Translations under genes and position numbers: made by a program
The notes under the pieces: generated by a model
Told to the model about the DNA's origin: nothing
The model's database searches: none
Seen by the model: only the letters and a program-made list of their open reading frames with translations
NCBI GenBank assembly: GCA_913061235.1
Contig: CAJXTB010000016.1
Location: forward strand, 82,404-146,403
DNA from: an uncultured Pseudomonadota bacterium
GTDB taxonomy: Bacteria; Myxococcota_A; UBA796; GCA-2862545
DNA length: 64,000 nucleotides
Direction: 5' to 3'
In this document: positions 56,607 through 64,000 of the stretch, in pieces
Layout of the letters: every line of letters begins with the position of its first letter
Position numbering within the stretch: position 1 is the stretch's first letter

Positions 56607-56779
56607 CTAGGCGGTCGCTATACCCACGCCCCGAACGAACACGCGACCGCCCAACCTGGTTGTTGAGCCCGCTTGCGGCCGCTTGATACCGCAGCAGCGG
56701 CCCGGTCTGCGAAGCCAGCTTGGTGCGGAGTGCTACAGTTCACAAGGCCACCACTGGTCACCCCTGGAGCGTCACACCC

Positions 56780-57700
56780 ATGGTCAAACGCATCTCCATC
56801 TCCGCCGGCATGGTTGGCATGGCCGCTCTCGCTGTCTGGTTGTTCTGGCCGTCCTCAGGCCCCGACACAACGTCTGCCAACAGTCCGCAAGCGCCTGGAT
56901 TGCGAAGTCCAAGCATTGGAAGCACGGGAGGCCGGGCCGAAGCCCCCCAAGGCGTCGCCCCCCAACCTGTCGCTCCAAGTCCCGGCCCAAGACACGCCCT
57001 CGCCGACGTCTTCCCAACAAAGGCCCACCACGTCTGCGCGGCTCCCGAAGGAATCGCCCAAGGCCGCTACAATGCAGGTGAAGCGGACGTTTTGGTGCGT
57101 AATGGTGAGACACTGGTGTGGAGTTCAAACAACCCAGGAAACGAACCCGCACGGTGGCTTGGACGCTGGCTCGGCGACATCTCCTGGGCCGACGGTCACT
57201 GTCAGTGGGCAGAACCCGCAGATGTAGCGGTGACCTTCGAGGTCATTGACGGCGGGATTCACACCGTCGCAGGCTGCCCCATCGGAGAGGCTGTCCAGAC
57301 CGATGAAGACGGCGTTGTCACTGTACAAGTTCCCGCAGGTCAGACCTGTACCGCAAGGATTGTAGGCGGTCGCGATGGGCTGCAGATGTCGACCAAGGTG
57401 CCCGTGACAGCAACCGAGTCGGTGACGATTGAGCTCGACGCGGACCTAGAGCCGCTGACAGACGCCGACATTGAGCAAGGACTGACGATTCTCACCCGCA
57501 TGACAGCGTACCAAGTGGACCAAGCGCAGGGTGAGCTGGACCGGTTGACGATTGCTGCGGACGGCATTGAGGATGCGGCGTGGCTGATTGAGGCTGCGGA
57601 GGAGCGGGTGGCGTTTATGGAGGGGGAGTTGGAGAGGTTGGAGGATGAGGAGACGGAGCTGGAGGCGCTGAGGGAGTTTTTGATGAGTCAGGCGAACTGA
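56780..57700 (+). CDS. Membrane-anchored protein with C-terminal coiled coil
   Basis: 306 residues from ATG 56780. A membrane anchor ISISAGMVGMAALAVWLFWP is followed by a Pro/Ser/Ala linker and a beta-strand-rich region with FEVIDGGIHTVAGC and VTVQVPAGQTCTARIVG, suggesting an Ig-like or PEGA-like carboxypeptidase-type domain. The C-terminal 70 residues are acidic and coiled-coil-forming (AAEERVAFMEGELERLEDEE). No Cys pair beyond two disulfides likely. Convergent with the giant gene, 108 bases away; those bases hold only a short CGAAC/GTTCG hairpin. Confidence 0.65.
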   Translation: MVKRISISAGMVGMAALAVWLFWPSSGPDTTSANSPQAPGLRSPSIGSTGGRAEAPQGVAPQPVAPSPGPRHALADVFPTKAHHVCAAPEGIAQGRYNAGEADVLVRNGETLVWSSNNPGNEPARWLGRWLGDISWADGHCQWAEPADVAVTFEVIDGGIHTVAGCPIGEAVQTDEDGVVTVQVPAGQTCTARIVGGRDGLQMSTKVPVTATESVTIELDADLEPLTDADIEQGLTILTRMTAYQVDQAQGELDRLTIAADGIEDAAWLIEAAEERVAFMEGELERLEDEETELEALREFLMSQAN

Positions 57701-57808
57701 GGGGGTTCGGGTTGGCGTGCCGAGGGTCTCACGGTCTGCTTGGGTGTAGACGCGCTCGGTCCTATGCGACGATTCAGCCAACTCTGCAATCGCTAGATGA
57801 GCTGCGGT

Positions 57809-60800
57809 CTATTGCGACGACGACTCTTCCTCCGCATGCAGACCGGCCTGCTCCGCCATCGCCACTACCCGCTGGGCATCGGCTACTCGCGCGGAAATCA
57901 ACCGATACCCCTGGACTTCCTGCCCCGGTACCGCGTTCAGCCTACCGACAACGTAGTCAGCATGTTCACGGGCGAACTCTGCCCGAGGCCCCCCAACATC
58001 TGCGGCCCACTGCTCGACCCAGCTACGTTCCAACGCCTCGCGCGCCGGACCAATGCTCTGCCGAAAACGCTCACGGCCGTCGTCAGTGTCTATGGAAATA
58101 ACAACATCACCACCCGCTTTCGCCAGATCCGTCAGCAGCCATGGACGGTTCGCGGCCTCGTGGAACCACGCCTGCTCGTCCTCACTGAGGGCGCGATAGC
58201 CAGCGCTGCTCTGTTGCTCCAGCAAGTCCGTCTCTACCGTGGCCACGCGAGCGTTGTATTGTTCGTACGAGGTGCCTGTGGCGCGCTCCAGGATCTTGGT
58301 AGGGTCGGACATCACCCAGAGACGATAGTGGACGAACTGAAGGTTATCGTCGTCCGGCCGCTGCGCTTCGATGCGCCCCTCCGCCACGTCCCACACCGTA
58401 GCGTTGAAGGTCTCACGCGCCTCGAAGATGTCCTCCATTCCGCCGATGGGCAGGTTGTTGGTGCTCAGCCACGTGACAAAGGCGGCGTCTCGCCCATCCG
58501 TTCCAAGTTGCTCGCCCGCAAGCCCCCGAGCGGTGGCTGCACGCTCTTGGGCACGGTGAGCTCGTGCGCCGCCCCCGACCGCCTTGCCGGTCTCTGATGC
58601 TGTGGTCTTGGCCATGGCCTTCAGTGTTGAGCCGAACACACCCATGACCTCTTCTTCGGTCAGGCTGTGCTCGCCGGTCCGGGCCGTGTCCATGAGTTCA
58701 TCTAGTGCCAGATGTGTACCGTCACTGATCAAGGTCTTCAGTCCGCTGTTGAACACCTCGCCCGGGACCCCGTCGAGCTTCGCGCGGATGAGGTCGGCAA
58801 GCGCCTCGCGAGACGCCTGCTCGGTCTCCTTCGCAGCATCAATGCCTGTAAGCTGCGTAGCACTGGGGTTGGCTGCGTCTTCCTCGCCAACAGCGCCTTC
58901 TGCCAGCTGACTGGCTACTTCTTCGAGCATCGCACGGACCGTCTCTTCGGGAAGGGCCTGAAGCTTGCCCGAGAGAACCAACATGCCGCGGTCAACACCA
59001 GCAGACCATCCACGGCCTGCCACACCCTCCTCAACACCCGCCCAAGCAGACGCCTTCACGCCCTCCCAAGGCACAGCCAGCCCAGCGAGGGCAATAGCGG
59101 TCGCAGGCTCACCAAACGTGCCTTCCGCGGCAGTCTGCGCCTTGTGCAGGAAGCGCGGGATGTTGCCGAACGGTACCTCCGAGAATGCTCGTGTGGCCTT
59201 CATGGCGGTGAACACTTCGCTGGTACCGAGAGAGACGGCTTCTTTGGCTAGGTCGATGACCAACGTCTTCAGGCCGTCTTCCGCATCGTAGCGGGAACCC
59301 TGTACAGACTCCTTGATGGCGATGGAGGCCAGGCCACTCAGGGCGCTTGACCCGAGCGAGATGGCGGAGGCCAACGCCGGCCCCGCTCCTGGACCCGTCA
59401 GCGCGGCCGTTACTGCGGTTACCATGAGGGTTGCCGCCAAGCTGGTGAGGTCAGCCGCTACCTTGCGAGCCGCGTCATACTCGCCGAGGGTACCCTGGGC
59501 AGCCGCGGCTAATTCACGCATCTTGCCCAGGTCTGCTTCAGTTTGCACGCCCTGCTCAGCTTGCTGAGCGAAGACTGCGTAGTGCAGAGCCGCATCATTG
59601 TCTGCCGACGTCAGCTGTTCAAACAGAAGCGACGTCTCGGAGAGCGACGTGCTCATCTGGTCCGCCGTCTCCGCGGTGACGACTCCCATACGCATCTGTG
59701 GCGTCCACACGACACCCACGTCTTCAGAGGAGACACCAACCACACTGTGCACCACCTCTGCCGGGAGCTTTCCAATGCGCTCGCGCACCGCCTTGCGCCC
59801 CTTCTCCCAGGCTTCGAAGGACAACGACTCCAAGTCCTCGTGGTAGTTGCCAACGCCGAAGCCCTGCCGGTCCAACAGGTCGATACTCAACGCGCCGGCA
59901 GCCAGGTCGACGCGAGTTGCTTGAAGGGCCACTAGAGCTTGCTGAGCGGCGACAGCCTCAGAGCTGCCTGGTGGCTTGGACTCAGCCGCCTCTCGCGCCA
60001 CGCGGTACGTGGCGTACACGGAGCGTAGTGACGGTCCTCCGTCGCGCTGGGGCAGCACCAGAGAGGCCCATTCCCGCGCAACCGTTTGGTCTGACGCGGC
60101 CTTGACCAACGAGACCAAGGCATCGGCGTCTTCCGCCCCCGTTCGGTAGAGCACCTCAACGGCCAGGCCAGCAACACCCCGAACAGCCTTGTCGAACAAC
60201 TGCATGTAGTCGATGCTGCCTGCAGTCTCGATGCTGCTCATCCCGCGATACCGGACAACGGACTGCTCATGTACAGCCGGTCGCATGTGCCCGGCGAGGT
60301 CCCCGATCGGCCAGCCGTCCACCGAGAGCGCCACGTGTTCCGAGTCTCGCTGCGATGCGACGGCCTCCGAGAAGCGCACGAGTGACGTGGCCACTTCGGC
60401 ATCCGCCCCGGACGCGAGGGCAACCGTCAAGGCCGCGGTCTGCTCGGCCACGAAGACATCGCGAGCGGCGTTTCCATCTCCGGCAATGCTCCCATCTGCT
60501 GACGACAACAACGCCTCTACGCGCTTAAGTGCGGCCTCGTCTGGACCCGCAGCAGCCCTGAAGCGGTCGCGGTTTTCAGGCGCGAGCAACGCACGCTCTT
60601 CCCACGACACCTTCGTGAGCGCCTCAACCGCCTTCCAAGGTTCGCGGGAGAGCGACGCGACCATGCCCATCTCGTGCCCCTCGGCATCGAGGAGTTGGTC
60701 ATGCCAAGCTCCATCTTTGCCATTGTGCAACACGTCCAATAGCCGCTGACGCTGAACCGGATTGCCCTCGGTCATCTGTTCGATGTTCTGCAAGAACATC

Positions 60801-61090
60801 GGGTTGCCCATGGCAGCCTTGCGTTCTTCATCGTCCATACTCACGATGGCCGCATGTGCGTCGGACACACTGCCCCACCAATGGGTCTGTGCCTCGACAG
60901 CCTTTCCTTCCTTCTCGCGGCCTAGCAGCTTCATCTCTTCGAGGTAGCGCTCGTCCCGCTCGCCATGACGACTGCCCAATCGATGTTGCACGTCTGCGTC
61001 CGTCACGCGCTCCAGCCGGCGTTGTTCCAGCGCGTCTCCCTCCAGCCCGCTGTCCCGCAGCTTGAGTAGCTCTTCGGTGTCAATCGTCAT
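57809..61090 (-). CDS. Giant protein, C-terminal part (downstream of in-frame amber)
   Basis: 1,093 codons from ATG 61090. The frame is identical to that of the upstream gene and open from 61219 downward, so these residues probably belonged to one protein. Contents: a helical Ala/Glu-rich half, a hydrophobic Ala/Gly/Leu stretch at about 545-590 (SLAATLMVTAVTAALTGPGA, then ALASAISLGSSALSGLASIA), then further helical domains and an acidic tail. The layout resembles large proteins associated with extracellular contractile injection systems in my memory; this needs a search. No signal peptide and no weak ribosome-binding site at 61090, so independent translation is doubtful. Confidence 0.65.
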   Translation of the reverse strand: MTIDTEELLKLRDSGLEGDALEQRRLERVTDADVQHRLGSRHGERDERYLEEMKLLGREKEGKAVEAQTHWWGSVSDAHAAIVSMDDEERKAAMGNPMFLQNIEQMTEGNPVQRQRLLDVLHNGKDGAWHDQLLDAEGHEMGMVASLSREPWKAVEALTKVSWEERALLAPENRDRFRAAAGPDEAALKRVEALLSSADGSIAGDGNAARDVFVAEQTAALTVALASGADAEVATSLVRFSEAVASQRDSEHVALSVDGWPIGDLAGHMRPAVHEQSVVRYRGMSSIETAGSIDYMQLFDKAVRGVAGLAVEVLYRTGAEDADALVSLVKAASDQTVAREWASLVLPQRDGGPSLRSVYATYRVAREAAESKPPGSSEAVAAQQALVALQATRVDLAAGALSIDLLDRQGFGVGNYHEDLESLSFEAWEKGRKAVRERIGKLPAEVVHSVVGVSSEDVGVVWTPQMRMGVVTAETADQMSTSLSETSLLFEQLTSADNDAALHYAVFAQQAEQGVQTEADLGKMRELAAAAQGTLGEYDAARKVAADLTSLAATLMVTAVTAALTGPGAGPALASAISLGSSALSGLASIAIKESVQGSRYDAEDGLKTLVIDLAKEAVSLGTSEVFTAMKATRAFSEVPFGNIPRFLHKAQTAAEGTFGEPATAIALAGLAVPWEGVKASAWAGVEEGVAGRGWSAGVDRGMLVLSGKLQALPEETVRAMLEEVASQLAEGAVGEEDAANPSATQLTGIDAAKETEQASREALADLIRAKLDGVPGEVFNSGLKTLISDGTHLALDELMDTARTGEHSLTEEEVMGVFGSTLKAMAKTTASETGKAVGGGARAHRAQERAATARGLAGEQLGTDGRDAAFVTWLSTNNLPIGGMEDIFEARETFNATVWDVAEGRIEAQRPDDDNLQFVHYRLWVMSDPTKILERATGTSYEQYNARVATVETDLLEQQSSAGYRALSEDEQAWFHEAANRPWLLTDLAKAGGDVVISIDTDDGRERFRQSIGPAREALERSWVEQWAADVGGPRAEFAREHADYVVGRLNAVPGQEVQGYRLISARVADAQRVVAMAEQAGLHAEEESSSQ

Positions 61091-61222
61091 GCGCTCGGAC
61101 TCATCGCCGGTCCACGCCGCACTCCACAGGCGGTCGGGGTTCCATGAACGCTCGGCCTCGCCATCGAATTGCGCACGGATGTCATCTTCATCCGTGCCGC
61201 TGGCCCACTCAATGCCGTCCTA
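61091..61222 (-). other. In-frame amber (TAG) and 43 open codons joining the two giant ORFs
   Basis: CTA at 61220-61222 is the only stop between the two large ORFs. The next 43 codons are open and in the same frame; they encode DGIEWASGTDEDDIRAQF and RLWSAAWTGDESER. The GTDE-x-x-I pattern recalls annexin-type repeat motifs, which argues that this stretch was coding. TAG clearly works as a stop elsewhere in the window (for example at 3570, 21065, 41151), so general recoding is excluded. Confidence 0.75.
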
Positions 61223-63628
61223 GATCAACCCCACCGGGTCAATGTTGGGGAGCCAACCACTGTTGAGGATGTCGTAGACAACACCACCGTCGCGGTTGAT
61301 GAGCTCTGCGTCTCGCAGCTCACCCGTAGCCGAGCGATAGAAAAGGTCCCACGCATGCGTGTTCGGTGCCTTGGCACGGAGATACGCCAACGTCTCACCA
61401 TCTGCGAGGACTGCAGCGCGAGCCGAAGCAAAGGCCGGTGCATTCGCCACCTCCAGCACCTCATCCCACTGATTGGCGTCAGCTAAGCCGCGAAGCTCGG
61501 CGCTGACCGGATGCAGCCCGTCGCTATCTATCAGCCGGTCCGCGGCCGACGCGGTGCGGTCGTCGAGCTGACCGTCTAGACGCATGGTCTGTAGGTAGTA
61601 CGTCAGACGAGCGCCATTGGTCTGCTCAAAGGCATCCAGCACAAGCTGCTTGCCGCCAGACGGAGTCAGGCCAGATAGGTATTCGGTGAGATACTTGTGC
61701 GTGTCGTAGGCTGCAATTTCAACATTTGGGTTTGCCCGCATATCGCGGATAATCTTGGACAGATGGGCCACATGAGCCTCTGTCGCAACGCCGGTCCGTA
61801 TGAACTCCGGCGCCTCCGGGTCGAGGCCTGCGATGGGCTGGCCGTCCAGCTCGAAGAACTCGGGCTGAAGTACACTGCGCTCGGGCAGAGGCTCGGCATC
61901 GGTGCACACCGCACCGGAAGTGCTGACGCTTAAGGCAGCTGAGAGCTGTGTCTTCACCTGTGGGCCCATCTGCGAGCGCTCGATGTGAGCGCCTAAGGCA
62001 ATGCCATGGTTTTCGAGGTAGCGGCGCTGTACTAGGCCGAGACGGTCGTCAGGGGCGAGGATCTGTGCGGGGAGCATCAAGCCTTGCGAACCCACGGAAG
62101 CTGCGCGAGCAGCAATCTCAGCGTCACCCGAATGAACGGCCTGGAACAGGTCGGAGAGTCGGTCGTTCAGATCCCAGTCCGCTTGCACGACCCGGTTGTC
62201 CCGGGTGTCGTCGGTAGATTTTTGAGCGATGGCAAGGGAGTCGAATGAAAGGCGTTGAGCAATTATGTCTCCGCCTTCAAACGCCGCGAGGCCGAACGCT
62301 AGGTCCCCACCTATCGACGCATATCCAGCTTTTACAGCCTCTTGCACGACGGCGGGAAGGTGCTCGGGGTGGGCAGATATTTGACTCGCAGCAAGGTACT
62401 CGTCGCGACCGACCAGTGAAACGGCCTTGGCTCCAGACTCATCGCCTTTCGCGACCGCAACCGCAAGCATGCCTCCCAGACGATGGAATCGCTCAATACC
62501 ATCCAAGGCAAGGCCAGCATCCATCCCCGCGACCGTCAAGACATGATCGACTTCCAACCACAAGAGCTGCGCGATGCGCCTTTGGATATAAAGGTCCTCT
62601 ACTTGGTCCAGTAATTCTTGGAGAACGAGCGACTCACGGAGTCGTTGGCCGAGCGCTTCCTGGGCCAACCCAGTCTGTGCCGCAGCCTGGCTGGACGTCG
62701 CGCCCTCTTCTTGTGCCAAAGCAAAGAGACGCTGTTGACCGGCCTGCAGCGCCGCGAGCACTTCCGGTCCGGGGTCAACGTAGTCGCTTCCAGAGGCGGA
62801 AGCAGCGAGGACTTGCTGGGCAATCTGCTCGATGGGGTCAGCCACCCGGGCCAGCCAGCCATCGCCAGAACCGTCCGCGTCGTGGGTTGCCGTACCGGAC
62901 AGCTGCGACGAGGCAAGAGAGTCAACCTCGGTTGCTGCATCTGGAAAGCGGGCCCGCAACACAGCCATCACATCGCGGTGCTTCGCCACCTCTACGGCCA
63001 GCTCGGGTTGCGCACGAAGCGTGTTCAGCAGCGGCGTGGCATCCGACTCCACCGTTGCCGACAGCCACTGTTGCAGGATCTGCGTCACGTCACCCGAGAC
63101 CGGCTCGCCCGTGGCAAGCTCCGCCCGCAACGCGAACGCAGCCAGGCCTGTCTCACCCCCGGCAAGCGCGGCAATCAACCCAGGATGTGACGCAATGCGC
63201 TCACGAAACCCTGGAACAGCCAGGACTTGGCGTGCTTGGGCAAGATCGGGCGCGGCCATCAGTGCTGAGAGTGGGTCCACTCTCTGACGCCACGCTTGGC
63301 TGGCCTGACCGCTCTGTGCCCACCACTCTGCATCCCAAAACGTGAGGTCCGACCAGAGCTCCGCCCGGGTGGGCAACGGGGAATAGTCTACCGTGGAGCG
63401 CGCGGCGGCTACAAAGGGGCTCGCATCACCATCTTCCGGTGGTTCCGCCAACAACGTCTGAATCGCCGTACCTAGCCAGCTACTGCTGACACCACTCCTA
63501 CCATCCGCCTGTTCCTCCTCGTCGCATGTAGACACACGGGAGGCCGCTGGCCCCACACTAGGATTCGCCGGCGCCTTGCGAGATGCAAGGGGTTCTACAC
63601 AAGGCGGTTTGTGACCTAGCTCGCTCAT
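61220..63628 (-). CDS. Giant protein, N-terminal part
   Basis: 802 residues from ATG 63628, chosen because it overlaps the preceding lipoprotein stop (ATGA) and has AGGAG seven bases upstream; the frame is open to 63667 but that would run through the neighbour. The N-terminus is disordered and polar with no signal peptide (MSELGHKPPCVEPLASRK). The body is helical with Leu/Ala repeats (for example YYLQTMRLDGQLDDR) and few Cys. No enzymatic motif seen. It ends in-frame at the amber TAG; the next gene continues its frame. Same operon as the lipoprotein to the right. Confidence 0.7.
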   Translation of the reverse strand: MSELGHKPPCVEPLASRKAPANPSVGPAASRVSTCDEEEQADGRSGVSSSWLGTAIQTLLAEPPEDGDASPFVAAARSTVDYSPLPTRAELWSDLTFWDAEWWAQSGQASQAWRQRVDPLSALMAAPDLAQARQVLAVPGFRERIASHPGLIAALAGGETGLAAFALRAELATGEPVSGDVTQILQQWLSATVESDATPLLNTLRAQPELAVEVAKHRDVMAVLRARFPDAATEVDSLASSQLSGTATHDADGSGDGWLARVADPIEQIAQQVLAASASGSDYVDPGPEVLAALQAGQQRLFALAQEEGATSSQAAAQTGLAQEALGQRLRESLVLQELLDQVEDLYIQRRIAQLLWLEVDHVLTVAGMDAGLALDGIERFHRLGGMLAVAVAKGDESGAKAVSLVGRDEYLAASQISAHPEHLPAVVQEAVKAGYASIGGDLAFGLAAFEGGDIIAQRLSFDSLAIAQKSTDDTRDNRVVQADWDLNDRLSDLFQAVHSGDAEIAARAASVGSQGLMLPAQILAPDDRLGLVQRRYLENHGIALGAHIERSQMGPQVKTQLSAALSVSTSGAVCTDAEPLPERSVLQPEFFELDGQPIAGLDPEAPEFIRTGVATEAHVAHLSKIIRDMRANPNVEIAAYDTHKYLTEYLSGLTPSGGKQLVLDAFEQTNGARLTYYLQTMRLDGQLDDRTASAADRLIDSDGLHPVSAELRGLADANQWDEVLEVANAPAFASARAAVLADGETLAYLRAKAPNTHAWDLFYRSATGELRDAELINRDGGVVYDILNSGWLPNIDPVGLI

Positions 63629-64000
63629 GGCTCTGCTCCTGTTGGTACACGAACAGTGACCCACCACACATTGTGAGCATGGGTGTCCACCGACAGGGAC
63701 CCCTGACCACCGGCCGGCACGCTGTAGTACAGCAGTGTGTCGCCATTTCCAGTCTGGTTCCGAGAGTCTTCAATCCAGCCCTCCGCAGCCAGCGCTTCGT
63801 TCCACTGGGTGACCAACCACTCCTTCGACATGCCATCCCAAGACGAGTAGCTGACGGCCATAGAGTTTGGCGTTTGCCGCTCGATCTGCCCGCCGTACCA
63901 GGGGAGGTCCATGGCCTGGAAGACGGCGGGAACCGGCTGTAGATGGTCATACACGAACTCGCGTGGTTTCTCCGGATTCACGCCACCCCCAAAACAGCCA
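63625..64000 (-). CDS. Probable lipoprotein (N-terminus outside window)
   Basis: Open to the right edge. The first visible residues are G-C-F-G-G-G-V-N-P-E-K-P, where the Cys looks like a lipidation site following a signal peptide that lies beyond base 64000. A GTG at 63981 is the only internal start but would remove that Cys. The visible 118-residue part has WYGGQIERQTPNSMAVSY and DTLLYYSVPAGGQGSLSV, beta-rich, function unknown. The gene overlaps the giant gene by four bases, suggesting a lipoprotein/large-protein pair like the one at 41973-44731. Confidence 0.65.
   Translation of the reverse strand, partial: GCFGGGVNPEKPREFVYDHLQPVPAVFQAMDLPWYGGQIERQTPNSMAVSYSSWDGMSKEWLVTQWNEALAAEGWIEDSRNQTGNGDTLLYYSVPAGGQGSLSVDTHAHNVWWVTVRVPTGAEP

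Noticed and set aside
62245..63345. 366-residue plus-strand open frame
   Set aside because: Antisense to the giant gene; Arg/Pro-rich shadow composition.
1..64000. CRISPR array, tRNA, rRNA or transposon
   Set aside because: No regularly spaced repeats, cloverleaf or transposase motif was seen; a dedicated RNA search was not possible.

Overview
The window is about 62% GC by eye, densely coded on both strands, and looks like the chromosome of a myxobacterium-like bacterium (Myxococcota or a close deltaproteobacterial relative). The evidence is indirect. Many lipoproteins carry Asp/Thr-rich 'DTDTD' linkers directly after the lipidated Cys. One trypsin-like protease ends in a Cys-containing MYXO-CTERM-like sorting tail. 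There is a remnant of a Cys-rich secreted protein, and much coding space goes to secreted beta-helix, YD-repeat and fibrinogen-like proteins. No rRNA, tRNA, CRISPR array, transposase or integrase was recognised.

Layout. 1-9.6 kb: a partial secreted protein with a good sigma70-type promoter, a MerA-like flavoprotein, a lipid kinase and PlsC pair, a methyltransferase, and an operon of two secreted proteins and a class A penicillin-binding protein. 9.6-13.6 kb: a small conserved-looking protein and two tandem paralogous beta-helix lipoproteins. 13.6-23.4 kb: a long Lhr helicase and a surface polysaccharide set (WecA/TagO-type transferase, Wzx-type flippase, WecB, WecC), enough to start a lipid-linked glycan, make UDP-ManNAc and UDP-ManNAcA, and flip the product. 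23.5-41 kb: mostly housekeeping and redox genes (SprT/DUF2786 protein, SDR, two flavoproteins, RecN, a Fpg-like glycosylase, class V aminotransferase, A-type Fe-S carrier) mixed with lipoproteins, an S1 protease, an esterase and small membrane proteins. 41-45 kb: rpmG and rpsD, then a two-gene module bracketed by two copies of the rpsD 3' end plus terminator. 45-54 kb: a hexapeptide-helix/fibrinogen-like secreted protein, a YD-repeat lipoprotein, a SNF2 ATPase and a PanE-like reductase. 54-64 kb: a primase-like/RecA-like ATPase protein, a decayed Cys-rich gene, a membrane-anchored coiled-coil protein, and a giant reading frame of about 1,940 codons cut by a single in-frame TAG, preceded by a probable lipoprotein running off the right edge.

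The most interesting parts are: (i) the 3.0-kb module between about 89%-identical direct repeats at the 3' end of rpsD, encoding a signal-peptide-less NlpC/P60-like protein and an overlapping lipoprotein, which resembles an effector-immunity cassette; (ii) the amber-split giant protein, whose 43 codons between the TAG and the next ATG stay open and contain a GTDEDDI annexin-like motif; (iii) the primase-like ATPase with an Arg in place of the Walker A Lys; (iv) several palindromes and repeats at gene boundaries. All functional names come from motif reading without database searches.
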